Shown here in pieces: positions 1-8,680 of a DNA stretch of 64,000 bases. This DNA comes from MFD09286-c1 sp963701015. Lineage in GTDB: Bacteria > Bacteroidota > Bacteroidia > Bacteroidales > DTGW01. A model generated the notes under the pieces. The model saw only the letters and a list, made by a program, of their open reading frames with translations, was not told the origin of the DNA and ran no database searches. Both the position numbers and the translations under genes were made by a program. The DNA is taken from assembly GCA_963701015.1 (NCBI GenBank), contig OY969556.1, positions 3,906,001 through 3,970,000 of the forward strand, read 5' to 3'. Each line of letters starts with the position of its first letter. Position 1 is the stretch's first letter.

Positions 1-388
1 TATTCAACTCATCAGTTTCAACCCATTCAATTTTTTGATGTGCAGCAATTATCATTTGGCAAATTCTTTCGCCATCAGAAATTAAGAATTCTTCATTTGA
101 TAAATTAACCAAAATCACTTTAATTTCACCACGATAATCAGCATCAATAGTACCCGGACTGTTTAAAACAGAAATTCCATGCTTTGCAGCTAAACCACTT
201 CTTGGCCTAATTTGTGCTTCGTAACCTGTTGGTAGTTCAATAAACAAACCAGTTGGAATTAAAGCCCTTTCCAAAGGTTTCAATAAAACAGGAATATCAA
301 TATTTGCTTTTAAATCAAGACCCGCGCTATATTCAGTTTGGTATTCAGGTAAAATATGTTTCGATTTATTGATTACACGAACTATCAT
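1..388 (-). CDS. dut: dUTP diphosphatase (partial, runs off the left edge)
   Basis: Hydrolyses dUTP to dUMP and pyrophosphate, keeping uracil out of DNA and feeding dTMP synthesis in the cytoplasm. I translated the reverse strand from the ATG at 388. The product shows trimeric dUTPase motifs in order: AGLDLKA (about residues 22-28), RPRSGLAAKHGI, the uracil-binding stretch GTIDADYRGEIKV and GERICQMII. About 129 codons are visible; the C-terminal glycine-rich motif 5 lies outside the window. The start codon overlaps the stop of the upstream flippase gene as ATGA (385-388), so the two are probably translationally coupled. Coupling of dut to a flippase reflects gene order rather than a shared pathway. 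Confidence 0.93.
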   Translation of the reverse strand, partial: MIVRVINKSKHILPEYQTEYSAGLDLKANIDIPVLLKPLERALIPTGLFIELPTGYEAQIRPRSGLAAKHGISVLNSPGTIDADYRGEIKVILVNLSNEEFLISDGERICQMIIAAHQKIEWVETDELN

Positions 389-1863
389 TTTTTAAATTTT
401 AACGTTTTAACAATTATGGGCATCAATTTTTCTTGCTTAATAATATAAATCAGAAAAACTAAAATTAAAATATTATTAATTAGCAATTGAATAATTGAAC
501 TATTGTGTTGTAAATAATGAATAGGAATAAAAATTAATAAAGTAAAGAAAAAATACTTTGCTATAACAAGTAAATTATAAGGTATTCGATAATATTTTTG
601 CCCCAAATAAAAACAAATTATCGTCATTAAAACATAACAAATTAATCGGGCATAGGCCGAAGCCATATATCCAAATTTAGCCACAAAAAGAAAGTTAATA
701 AGAATAGTAACAGATGAACCAATAACAATAATATAAGCGCCATACATTGTTTTACCAGAAAGCTTATACCAAATTGATAAATTAAGATAAATACCAACAA
801 AAACATTTGATAATAATATAATCGGTACTGCCTTTAAACCTGACCAATAAGCATGGCCAATAAAATGTTTTATAATAGCCAAATTACCTAAAGTTCCCAA
901 AAAAATAAATAAACTAAAAATTGTAAAATATTTCATTATATCCGCAAAAACAGTCTTTGAATCTTTTTCCTTTTCGTAATTAAAGAAAAAAGGTTCCGCC
1001 GCAAACCGAAACGTTTGAATAAATACAATTAAAATTACAGCAATTTTAATATTAGCAAAATAAATTCCCAATTGAGCCATATGATTAACCCCGGCAGGTA
1101 ACATATATTTTAAAAACTGGCGATCAATTGCATCATTCACACCTCCGGCTAAACCAGCAATTAAAAGAGGTAAAGCATATTTCAACATTCGTTTCATCAA
1201 CAACTTGTCAAACTGAAAACGTATATGAAAATCACTAATAAGTAAAATAAATGTAAGTAAGCTTGAAATAATATTTGCAATAAAAATATATCCAACACCA
1301 ATTTTCTTAAAGCTTAAGAAATACGGAAGATTTAGACCATGACTTTCAAGAAAAGGTAATCCTAAAATAAAAATAAGGTTTAATAGTACATTTAATCCAA
1401 CACTTGACAATTTAATAGCAGCAAATTTATAAGCCTTGTTTTCCTTTCTAAGTTTTACAAAAGGAATAGCACAAATACAATCAATACCAATAATTAAACC
1501 AAACCACCAGATATATTCTGGATGAAAAGGATATTCAAGTGAGTTGGCAATTTTTTGAGCAAATAAAATAGTAATTAATATAAAAATAGAAGATGTTACG
1601 ACTAATGAAATTAATGAAGTACTATAAACTTTATTTGCATCTTTTTCGTTTTTGCTAAACCAAAAATAAGTTGTTTCCATTCCATAAGTCAAAATAATAT
1701 TTAACAATACTACCAAACCATATAAATCAGCAACAACACCATATTGGGCAGGAGCAAAAACATGACAATACAATGGAACAAGAAAATAACTTAAAAAACG
1801 AGGAACTATACTACTTAAGCCGTATATAACTGTTTGACCGGCTAATTTTTTTATCGGGTTCAA
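385..1863 (-). CDS. Wzx-like oligosaccharide flippase / polysaccharide biosynthesis protein
   Basis: A 492-residue, strongly hydrophobic protein with roughly 12-14 predicted membrane segments spread evenly along its length, as in the MOP-superfamily polysaccharide flippases that move lipid-linked sugars across the inner membrane. The N-terminus (MNPIKKLAGQTVIYGLSS) followed by a Pro/Arg-containing first helix is typical of Bacteroidota members. The start is a TTG at 1863, overlapping the upstream epimerase stop as TTGA; no nearby ATG would keep the conserved N-terminus. It is the middle gene of an epimerase-flippase-dut set. The substrate cannot be told from sequence. A teichoic-acid or lipid II flippase role is a less likely alternative. 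Confidence 0.85.
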   Translation of the reverse strand: MNPIKKLAGQTVIYGLSSIVPRFLSYFLVPLYCHVFAPAQYGVVADLYGLVVLLNIILTYGMETTYFWFSKNEKDANKVYSTSLISLVVTSSIFILITILFAQKIANSLEYPFHPEYIWWFGLIIGIDCICAIPFVKLRKENKAYKFAAIKLSSVGLNVLLNLIFILGLPFLESHGLNLPYFLSFKKIGVGYIFIANIISSLLTFILLISDFHIRFQFDKLLMKRMLKYALPLLIAGLAGGVNDAIDRQFLKYMLPAGVNHMAQLGIYFANIKIAVILIVFIQTFRFAAEPFFFNYEKEKDSKTVFADIMKYFTIFSLFIFLGTLGNLAIIKHFIGHAYWSGLKAVPIILLSNVFVGIYLNLSIWYKLSGKTMYGAYIIVIGSSVTILINFLFVAKFGYMASAYARLICYVLMTIICFYLGQKYYRIPYNLLVIAKYFFFTLLIFIPIHYLQHNSSIIQLLINNILILVFLIYIIKQEKLMPIIVKTLKFKK

Positions 1864-2711
1864 TTTCTTAACAATTGGTGTTTCAATGAAAGTTCAATAG
1901 TAGGATATTTAAATATAAAACCAACATCTAACAATCTATTGGGTAATACTTTAGGCGTTTCCTTCAAAACATAATATCCTTTCCCAAAAATAACTTTTAA
2001 AATAAAATCTGGGATATGAAATACAAACCAAGTTTTGTCAATATTTCTTAATATTGATGAAATATTAATATTAGTAGTATATTCAGGTGTAACCAAATTA
2101 AAAAATCCTTGTAAATTATTTTTTAAAATAAAATTTAATGCATATAAAAAGTCATATGAATCAATAAATGAAAAAGAACCGTTTTCATTTCCAAAATAAA
2201 CACCAAATTTGTACTTAAAAGGCATCGACATTTTTTTTAAATATCCTCCATTGGTATCAATAACAATACCAAGACGAATAATTGCAAATTTATTTATGCT
2301 ATTCAATTTTAAAACTTCATTTTCCCAATTTTCAACGACCTTACTTAAAAAATCATTTTCATAATTTACGCTATTTTCATCATGTATATTTTTCAAATCA
2401 TAAATACCAATTGCAGAAGTATTAATAAGAAAAATATCTTTACCAGATTCATTAATTGACTTTACAATAAGCATGGTTGAATTAATCCTACTGTCAATAA
2501 TTAAACTCTGATTCGATTCATTCCAACGTTTATTAATAGAAAAACCAATAAAATTAATGACAACATTACAGCCAGAAATTTTGTTTTTCAGTATATTTAA
2601 ACTTGTAAAATCAATCCTGTCAATCTCAATTATTTGATTTCCTAAGTTGATAAAAAACTTTTTCGTTAAACTTCCAAGAAATCCATTGTGCCCAGCAATA
2701 CCAATTACCAT
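1860..2711 (-). CDS. TIGR01777/YfcH-like NAD(P)-dependent epimerase family protein
   Basis: Extended short-chain dehydrogenase fold with an N-terminal Rossmann motif GIAGHNGFLG (residues 4-13) and an internal NTSAIGIYD stretch. The C-terminal block, around ETPKVLPNRLLDVGFIFKYP, matches the DUF1731 end of the TIGR01777 family. At 283 residues it is slightly shorter than the usual 295-300. The family is widespread but its substrate is undefined, so a sugar-nucleotide role is only inferred. It is the first gene of the minus-strand epimerase-flippase-dut set and diverges from pheS, with 49 bases between the two starts. Base composition is even more AT-rich than pheS. Confidence 0.75.
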   Translation of the reverse strand: MVIGIAGHNGFLGSLTKKFFINLGNQIIEIDRIDFTSLNILKNKISGCNVVINFIGFSINKRWNESNQSLIIDSRINSTMLIVKSINESGKDIFLINTSAIGIYDLKNIHDENSVNYENDFLSKVVENWENEVLKLNSINKFAIIRLGIVIDTNGGYLKKMSMPFKYKFGVYFGNENGSFSFIDSYDFLYALNFILKNNLQGFFNLVTPEYTTNINISSILRNIDKTWFVFHIPDFILKVIFGKGYYVLKETPKVLPNRLLDVGFIFKYPTIELSLKHQLLRN

Positions 2712-2760
2712 AGTAATTTGAATTAAATAATTAATTTTACAAACTTGAAATTCTTATAAT

Positions 2761-3771
2761 ATGAAAGAAAAAATTACAACATATTTAGCTGAAATACAAA
2801 ATTTTATACCAGAAAGCAAAGAACAACATGAAGCTTTTCGTTTAAAATATTTAAGTAAAAAAGGAATTATATCAACACTTTTCGAAGAGTTTAAGTTGAT
2901 TCCAAACGAAGAAAAAAAAGATGCAGGAAAATTAATCAATGACTTTAAAAAAGCTGTAGAAGAAATATTGTTGAAAAATCAGGAAAGATTCGATAATTCA
3001 ACAAACGATATTACCAATTTTGATTTTTCATTACCAAGTAAATCCACTTCAATTGGAAGCAGACATCCAATTTCCATAGTAAAAAATGAAATATGCAATA
3101 TTTTTGGAAAACTAGGTTTTTCAATCAGCGAAGGACCTGAAATTGAAGACGACTGGCATGTATTCTCTGCTCTTAATTTTCCTCCGGAACATCCCGCCCG
3201 TGATATGCAGGATACATTTTTCTTTGAAAAAACACCTGATATTTTATTGCGAACCCATACTTCATCAGTTCAAATTAGGGCAATGGAAAAAACTAAACCT
3301 CCTTTGCGAATAATAATGCCTGGCAGGGTTTTTAGGAACGAAGCAATCTCAGCAAGAGCTCATTGTATTTTCCATCAGGTTGAAGGACTTTATATTGATA
3401 AGAATGTTTCATTTACCGATTTAAAACAAACCCTTCTGTTTTTTGCCAAAGAAATGTTTGGAGAAGAAACAAAAATCAGGTTACGTCCCTCCTACTTCCC
3501 ATTTACTGAACCATCAGCTGAAATGGATGTATCTTGCAAAATTTGCAAAGGAAAAGGCTGTAATGTATGCAAATACAGTGGTTGGCTCGAAGTTTTAGGT
3601 TGTGGAATGGTTCATCCAAATGTATTGGAAAATTGCGGCATTAATTCAAAAGAATTTTCAGGTTTTGCTTTTGGTATGGGAATAGAACGCTTGTCTATGC
3701 TTAAATTTTCAGTTAAAGATTTGCGCATGTATTTCGAAAATGATGTCAGGTTTTTAAATCAGTTTGCGTAA
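2761..3771 (+). CDS. pheS: Phenylalanine--tRNA ligase alpha subunit
   Basis: Catalytic alpha subunit of the cytoplasmic alpha2beta2 class II synthetase that charges tRNA-Phe. The 336 residues contain an N-terminal coiled-coil arm (about 1-90), class II motif 2 (GRVFRNEAISARAHCIFHQ, followed by VEGL) and motif 3 (GFAFGMGIERLSML near the C-terminus). A Cys cluster of the form CxxCxGxGCxxC lies before WLEVLGCGMVHPNVL, as in many bacterial PheS proteins. The length is normal. It starts at the ATG at 2761, diverging from the epimerase gene and converging on osmC with only 3 bases between. pheT is not in the window, so alpha and beta genes are not adjacent downstream. Confidence 0.97.
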   Translation: MKEKITTYLAEIQNFIPESKEQHEAFRLKYLSKKGIISTLFEEFKLIPNEEKKDAGKLINDFKKAVEEILLKNQERFDNSTNDITNFDFSLPSKSTSIGSRHPISIVKNEICNIFGKLGFSISEGPEIEDDWHVFSALNFPPEHPARDMQDTFFFEKTPDILLRTHTSSVQIRAMEKTKPPLRIIMPGRVFRNEAISARAHCIFHQVEGLYIDKNVSFTDLKQTLLFFAKEMFGEETKIRLRPSYFPFTEPSAEMDVSCKICKGKGCNVCKYSGWLEVLGCGMVHPNVLENCGINSKEFSGFAFGMGIERLSMLKFSVKDLRMYFENDVRFLNQFA

Positions 3772-3774
3772 AAG

Positions 3775-4197
3775 TTATTGAACTAAATTTATTTTAATTT
3801 CATAACTAATATTTACACCAGGTTTTAAAGTAGCCCAAACTCCACAATATTTTTCTTCAGAAAGTTTTACAGCTTTTTCGATTTTGTCATATTCAGGATT
3901 TTTTCCAGATACTTCAAATACTATATTAATGGCATTGTACTTTTTAGGATGCTCCTCAGCTAAATCACCTTCCACTTTAATATTAAAACTATTATAATCC
4001 ACACGCATTTTATCCATTAATGATACAATATCCATTCCGGTACAACCAGCTAATGACATCATTATTAAAGCCTTTGGTCGAGGGCCTAAATTTTTTCCTC
4101 CAAATTCTTCAGAAGCATCTATAGTAATTTTATGCCCATCAATAATAGATTCAAATGACATTCCATTTGTCCACTGTACATTAATTGTATTTTTCAT
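3775..4197 (-). CDS. OsmC/Ohr family protein
   Basis: A 140-residue OsmC-fold protein. It has the two family cysteines: one in AGCTGMDIVSLMDKMR (about residue 52) and one in EEKYCGVWATL near the C-terminus. In the family these form a thiol peroxidase centre that reduces organic hydroperoxides in the cytoplasm. The sequence is closer to the short YhfA/OsmC-like subgroup than to classic Ohr, so the peroxide substrate is uncertain. It is the last gene of nadA-ruvB-osmC, separated from ruvB by one base, and ends convergently with pheS. Confidence 0.88.
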   Translation of the reverse strand: MKNTINVQWTNGMSFESIIDGHKITIDASEEFGGKNLGPRPKALIMMSLAGCTGMDIVSLMDKMRVDYNSFNIKVEGDLAEEHPKKYNAINIVFEVSGKNPEYDKIEKAVKLSEEKYCGVWATLKPGVNISYEIKINLVQ

Positions 4198-4198
4198 T

Positions 4199-5221
4199 TT
4201 AAAATAATTTTTGTTGTGAATTAAAATTGTTCAACATTCCAACAGCCTCATAAGCCCTTTCAGTAACTTCACGACCACGAGGAGTGCGATGTATAAAACC
4301 TTCTTTAATTAAAAAAGGTTCATATACTTCTTCAATTGTTCCGGGATCCTCACCAATAGCAGTCGCCATAGTACTTAATCCAACTGGACCACCATGAAAC
4401 TTTTCAATAATACATTTAATAAGCTTTGTATCAATATCATCTAAACCATTTTTATCAATATTCAAAGCATTTAAAGCATATTTCGTTATTTCAATTTCAA
4501 TTACGCCTGTTCCTTTAATTTGGGCAAAATCACGTACACGTCGTAACAAAGCATTTGCAATTCTGGGTGTTCCACGACTTCTTGAAGCAATTTCTTTTGC
4601 AGATAAATTATCAATTCCAATATTTAAAATTTTTGAACTACGCTTTACTATTCCATATAATATTTCAGCATTATAATAATCTAAATGCGATGAAATACCA
4701 AACCTTGCTCGCAATGGACTAGTTAATAAACCAGCACGCGTTGTTGCACCAATTAATGTAAATGGATTTAATGTAATTTGCACCGAACGAGCACTAGCAC
4801 CTTTATCAAGCATTATATCAATAACAAAATCTTCCATTGCAGAATAAAGATATTCTTCAACAACAGGGGACAAACGATGAATTTCATCAATAAACAAAAC
4901 ATCGCCTTTTTCCAAACTAGTTAAAATACCAGCTAAATCTCCAGCTTTATCTAAAACAGGACCAGATGTAATTTTTAAATTTACATTTAATTCCTTTGCA
5001 ATAATACCAGCCAAGGTAGTTTTTCCCAAACCGGGTGGCCCGTGCAACAAAACATGATCTAAAGAATCACCACGAAGTAACGCAGCTTGCACAAAAACAC
5101 GTAAATTTTCAATTATCTTATCCTGACCTTTAAATTGATCAAATTCAATTGGACGAATTCGATTTTCATAGTCAAAATCGCTTTTTAACTTTTCATCCCT
5201 TATATCAAATTCTTCAGCCAT
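4199..5221 (-). CDS. ruvB: Holliday junction branch migration DNA helicase RuvB
   Basis: AAA+ motor that, with RuvA, drives branch migration of Holliday junctions during recombination and repair. The 340 residues carry Walker A GPPGLGKTT (about 61-69), Walker B LFIDEIHRL, sensor 1 GATTRAG, the arginine-finger region SPLRARFGI, and the C-terminal winged helix with RTPRGREVTERAYE. The length matches the family. The start ATG overlaps the nadA stop by one base (TAATG at 5219-5223), so it is probably translated in a coupled fashion. ruvA and ruvC are not nearby, as is common in Bacteroidota. Confidence 0.98.
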   Translation of the reverse strand: MAEEFDIRDEKLKSDFDYENRIRPIEFDQFKGQDKIIENLRVFVQAALLRGDSLDHVLLHGPPGLGKTTLAGIIAKELNVNLKITSGPVLDKAGDLAGILTSLEKGDVLFIDEIHRLSPVVEEYLYSAMEDFVIDIMLDKGASARSVQITLNPFTLIGATTRAGLLTSPLRARFGISSHLDYYNAEILYGIVKRSSKILNIGIDNLSAKEIASRSRGTPRIANALLRRVRDFAQIKGTGVIEIEITKYALNALNIDKNGLDDIDTKLIKCIIEKFHGGPVGLSTMATAIGEDPGTIEEVYEPFLIKEGFIHRTPRGREVTERAYEAVGMLNNFNSQQKLF

Positions 5222-6165
5222 TAAACAGCAATCTTTTCAGAAATTTCAAGCATTCTTAAAATTGAACCTTCAGCACGTTTTCTTAAACCTTCTTCAATAA
5301 TAATTTCAGGTTGTTCAGTTAATAAGCAATTATATATTTTTTGCAAAGTAATCATTTTCATAAATTTACAATCGTTGCAACCACAAGTAGAATCAGTAGG
5401 CGGAGCTGCTATAAATTCTTTACCTGGTTCAGCCAATTTCATTTGATGAAGAATACCGGATTCAGTAGCAACAATATATTTTTTCGCATTATCTTTTTTA
5501 ATAAAATTCAAAAGTGAAGCAGTAGAGCCAATATGATCAGCAACAATTAAAACAGGTTTTTTACATTCGGGATGAGCAATAATTTTAGCATCTTTATTTT
5601 TACTTTTAATTTCAAGAATCCTTTCCAATGAAAAATCTTCATGAACATGACAAGCACCATCCCAAATTATTAAATCTCGCCCGGTAATATTTTTAATATA
5701 ATTTCCCAAATTTCTATCTGGTGCAAAAATAATTCTTTTGTTTTCAGGTATACTTTTTACAATTTGTAAAGCATTAGAGGATGTGCATGCAATATCAGTC
5801 ATAGCTTTAATTTCAACAGTTGTATTAACATATGAAACAACAACTGCATCCGGATATTTATCCTTAAATAATTTAAAATCGTCTTCTTTACAAGAATCTG
5901 CTAAAGAACAACCAGCATTTAAATCAGGAATTAAAACCTTTTTCGCAGGGTTAATAATTTTTGCAGTCTCGGCCATAAAATGAACACCGGCTAAAACAAT
6001 TATATCAGCCTTAGTTTTTTGAGCTTCCTGTGCCAAAGCCAAACTATCACCAATAAAATCAGCTATATCCTGAATTTCAGCTTCCTGATAATAATGAGCT
6101 AAAATTATCGCATTTTTTTCTTTTCTTAATTTGTTGATTTCAGTTATCAACACTTCTTTATTCAT
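5221..6165 (-). CDS. nadA: Quinolinate synthase NadA
   Basis: Condenses iminoaspartate with dihydroxyacetone phosphate to quinolinate in de novo NAD synthesis, using a [4Fe-4S] cluster. The 314 residues show ILAHYYQEAEIQDIADF near the start, the cluster cysteines in NAGCSLADSC, IWDGACHVHEDF and STCGCNDCKFMKM, and the substrate-binding APDRNLGNYI stretch. The length fits the short bacterial/archaeal form. It is the first gene of nadA-ruvB-osmC. No nadB or nadC is in the window. Upstream on the minus strand a CAAAACTA block (6242-6249; TAGTTTTG when read on that strand) resembles the Bacteroidota -7 element, but no good -33 partner was seen. Confidence 0.97.
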   Translation of the reverse strand: MNKEVLITEINKLRKEKNAIILAHYYQEAEIQDIADFIGDSLALAQEAQKTKADIIVLAGVHFMAETAKIINPAKKVLIPDLNAGCSLADSCKEDDFKLFKDKYPDAVVVSYVNTTVEIKAMTDIACTSSNALQIVKSIPENKRIIFAPDRNLGNYIKNITGRDLIIWDGACHVHEDFSLERILEIKSKNKDAKIIAHPECKKPVLIVADHIGSTASLLNFIKKDNAKKYIVATESGILHQMKLAEPGKEFIAAPPTDSTCGCNDCKFMKMITLQKIYNCLLTEQPEIIIEEGLRKRAEGSILRMLEISEKIAV

Positions 6166-6654
6166 TATTATATTTTTTAAAATTTTAAAAATAATAAATG
6201 ATGATGATGTTAGGCTGTTAATTGTGTTAGAAAATATTTGGCAAAACTATTGCAAAAAGCTTTTATAAGGTTTTAACAACATGAAATTAACAACTTCAAA
6301 TTTATTATGTTTATGTTTATCAGTATTTACCAAAAACATACTAACAATTGTTAATATGGATCAATGGTAAAAAATACCAATTTTTGAACAGGTAAATTTA
6401 GTTAATAAACAGGTCAGAATTTTGGGTTAATAAATAATAAATTTTGTTGCAGAATGAATATGATTGTATATAGAAGTAGTAATTTTTAAAAAGAGAATAT
6501 TCTTATCAGATTTATTTAAAATTTTTGAACAAAAAATAGCACATTTTTATAAATGTTATTAACAAGTAAACGTTTTAGATATAAATATCTGTAGTTATTT
6601 TTTAAATATATATACTTTTGAAGGTAATAATAATATAATTTGGTAATTAAATTA
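6166..6654. other. AT-rich divergent spacer between nadA and rpiB
   Basis: There is no coding region in this 489-base spacer. It is very AT-rich and holds several TTAACA/TGTTAA-like words, a perfect 12-base palindrome TAACAATTGTTA (6342-6353) and a small hairpin TGGTA-aaaaa-TACCA (6365-6379) followed by T residues. It must carry the divergent promoters for nadA and rpiB. A TACTTTTG block at 6613-6620 matches the Bacteroidota -7 consensus TAnnTTTG for rpiB, without a clear -33 element. No tRNA, riboswitch or conserved RNA fold was recognised. Confidence 0.5.
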
Positions 6655-7095
6655 ATGGCAAAAATTGGAATAGCGAGCGATCATGCCGGATTTGAATTGA
6701 AGGAGAAATTAAAAAAATGGCTTGCTGCAAAAAATTACGAAGTAATAGATTTTGGAACAAATTCAAATGCAAGTTGTGATTATGCCGATTTTGCGCATCC
6801 ATTGGCTAATTTTGTTGAAAATGGCGAATCTGAATTTGGAATTTCGATTTGTGGAAGTGGTAATGGAATTAGCATGACGGTGAATAAACATAAAGGAATA
6901 CGTGCAGCGCTTTGTTGGAATAGTGAAATATCGAAATTGGCACGTGCGCATAACGATGCAAATATTTGTTCGTTGCCTGCAAGGTTTATAACTGAAGAAG
7001 AGGCTTATTCTATTGTAAAAATTTTTTTAGAAACTCCATTTGATGGAGGCCGGCACTTAATAAGAATTAATAAAATTCCAATTATAAATTGTTAA
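6655..7095 (+). CDS. rpiB: Ribose 5-phosphate isomerase B
   Basis: Interconverts ribose 5-phosphate and ribulose 5-phosphate in the pentose phosphate pathway. The 146-residue product has the RpiB/LacAB hallmarks GIASDHAGFELK at the N-terminus, the catalytic-cysteine motif SICGSGNGISMTVNKHKG, and ARAHNDANICSLPARFI for phosphate binding. The open frame extends to a TTG at 6640, but the ATG at 6655 gives the conserved N-terminus MAKIGIASDHAG and is preferred. The next gene begins 3 bases after its stop, and hemW follows, suggesting an rpiB-rrf2-hemW operon. Confidence 0.95.
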   Translation: MAKIGIASDHAGFELKEKLKKWLAAKNYEVIDFGTNSNASCDYADFAHPLANFVENGESEFGISICGSGNGISMTVNKHKGIRAALCWNSEISKLARAHNDANICSLPARFITEEEAYSIVKIFLETPFDGGRHLIRINKIPIINC

Positions 7096-7098
7096 GCT

Positions 7099-7533
7099 AT
7101 GTTATCCAACACTTGCAAATATGCTATAAGAGCATGTATCTATCTTGCTCTTAACAATCAACAGAGCGAAAAAATAGGCATTAAAAAAATTTCGGATGAT
7201 TTAAAAATCCCTTCCCCTTTTTTAGGAAAGATTATGCAGGTTTTGGCTAAAAACAAAATCCTGGCATCGACCAAAGGTCCAAATGGTGGTTTTAGCCTGG
7301 GAAAACCAGCGGATAAAATTTCACTTATGGATATTGTGAAGATAATTGATGGTAATGATCCATTTGACACATGTATAATTAGTCTTGCAAGTTGTACTGC
7401 TGAAGAAAAACATTGTGCAGTTCACGAAAATTACTATAAAATTCGTGAAGAAATTAAATCAATGTTTGGCAATCAAACCATTGAAGAAATGGCCGATCAT
7501 ATCAGAAAAGGACATGATTCGATAGTTATTTAA
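7099..7533 (+). CDS. Rrf2 family (IscR-like) transcriptional regulator
   Basis: A 144-residue winged-helix regulator. The N-terminal CKYAIRACIYLAL helix, the HTH around IKKISDDLKIPSPFLGKIMQ and the wing with KGPNGGFSLGKP are diagnostic of Rrf2. Three cysteines arranged as CIISLASC...HC (about residues 94-110) match the [2Fe-2S]-ligating pattern of IscR/NsrR/RsrR-type members, so sensing of iron-sulfur status or nitric oxide is inferred. It sits between rpiB and hemW with gaps of 3 and 18 bases. Regulating its own operon, including the iron-sulfur enzyme HemW, would make sense but is not shown. Confidence 0.92.
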   Translation: MLSNTCKYAIRACIYLALNNQQSEKIGIKKISDDLKIPSPFLGKIMQVLAKNKILASTKGPNGGFSLGKPADKISLMDIVKIIDGNDPFDTCIISLASCTAEEKHCAVHENYYKIREEIKSMFGNQTIEEMADHIRKGHDSIVI

Positions 7534-7551
7534 TTTCCCTGAAAAAAACAA

Positions 7552-8676
7552 TTGGCCGGAATTTATATTCATATTCCTTATTGTAAAAAACGTTGCCATT
7601 ATTGCGATTTCTACAAAACAGTTAATCTAAAAAATGTTGATGATTTTATTTCTTCTCTTTTAAAAGAAATAGAATTGAAAGCCAATTTTTTTTTACCTAA
7701 AACACCTATTGAAACAATTTATTTTGGTGGTGGAACACCATCAATTTTGACAATTAATGCATTAAACAACATTTTTACAGCACTTCATAAGAATTTTACA
7801 ATTCAAAGTAATGCCGAAATTACTTTAGAACTTAACCCTGACGATATTTCCCTTGACTATATGATATCATTATTTCAAATTGGCGTTAACCGCGTAAGCA
7901 TTGGAATACAGTCGTTTGATAATGAATTTTTGCAGTTGATGAACCGCAGGCATACTGTTGAACAAGCATTTGCTGCTGTTGAAAATTCAGTAAAGTCAGG
8001 AATTGAAAATATATCAATCGACTTAATTTATGGCTTGCCCAATTTAAATGAAAAGCAATGGAAATCGACACTTGAAATGGCATTAACACTTCCGGTACAG
8101 CATTTATCGGCTTATCATTTAACTTATGAAACCGGGACAGTTTTTTATAACTGGCTAAAAAATGGAATTTTAAAAGAAATGGACGAAGATTTAAGTTGGC
8201 GACAATTTGAAATGCTTCATGAAATGGCTGAAAATAAAGGTTTTGAACATTATGAAATTTCAAATTTTGCACAACCTCAAAAATATTCAAAGCATAATTC
8301 ATCCTATTGGCAGGGGATTCCTTATTTAGGACTTGGACCTTCGGCACATTCATATAATAATAATACCAGAAGTTGGAATGTTTCGGATTTAGAAAAATAT
8401 ATTATTGCAAACAACAATAATTCAGTATTCTGGGAAGAAGAAATACTAACAGCCGAAAATCATTTGACCGAATTTATAATGACCTCGTTAAGGACTAACA
8501 ATGGTTTGAATATTGAATCTTTTGAAAATAAATTCGGATTAAGTTCAAAAGTTAAACTTTTGGAAAAAGCACAAAAATATATTTCTTTAAACCAGCTTAA
8601 AATTGAAGAAAATCATTTAAAATTCAGCCTTTCAGGCTGGTTTATCATGGATAAAATTCTTACTGAAATTGTTTAA
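7552..8676 (+). CDS. hemW: HemW-like radical SAM heme chaperone
   Basis: Radical SAM protein of the HemN/HemW group, 374 residues. The [4Fe-4S] motif is CKKRCHYC (Cys 11, 15, 18), followed by FGGGTPS (about 61-67) and the long SIGIQSF/NRRHT region. It has a CxxxCxxC motif without the fourth HemN cysteine and lacks the HemN N-terminal extension. HemW is therefore more likely than oxygen-independent coproporphyrinogen oxidase; HemW binds heme and delivers it to respiratory enzymes. The start is a TTG at 7552, giving MAGIYIHIPYC, the conserved family N-terminus. It is the last gene of the rpiB operon and ends 4 bases from a convergent gene. Confidence 0.93.
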   Translation: MAGIYIHIPYCKKRCHYCDFYKTVNLKNVDDFISSLLKEIELKANFFLPKTPIETIYFGGGTPSILTINALNNIFTALHKNFTIQSNAEITLELNPDDISLDYMISLFQIGVNRVSIGIQSFDNEFLQLMNRRHTVEQAFAAVENSVKSGIENISIDLIYGLPNLNEKQWKSTLEMALTLPVQHLSAYHLTYETGTVFYNWLKNGILKEMDEDLSWRQFEMLHEMAENKGFEHYEISNFAQPQKYSKHNSSYWQGIPYLGLGPSAHSYNNNTRSWNVSDLEKYIIANNNNSVFWEEEILTAENHLTEFIMTSLRTNNGLNIESFENKFGLSSKVKLLEKAQKYISLNQLKIEENHLKFSLSGWFIMDKILTEIV

Positions 8677-8680
8677 AATT

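Noticed and set aside
6240..6640. Chromosomal replication origin in the nadA-rpiB spacer
   Set aside because: The region is AT-rich with TTAACA words, but no clear cluster of DnaA boxes (TTATCCACA) was seen and no origin-linked gene is adjacent.
7886..8353. A 155-codon open frame on the minus strand inside hemW
   Set aside because: It lies wholly within the hemW gene, whose motifs are clear; the antisense product is Gln/Leu/Phe-rich with no recognisable family.
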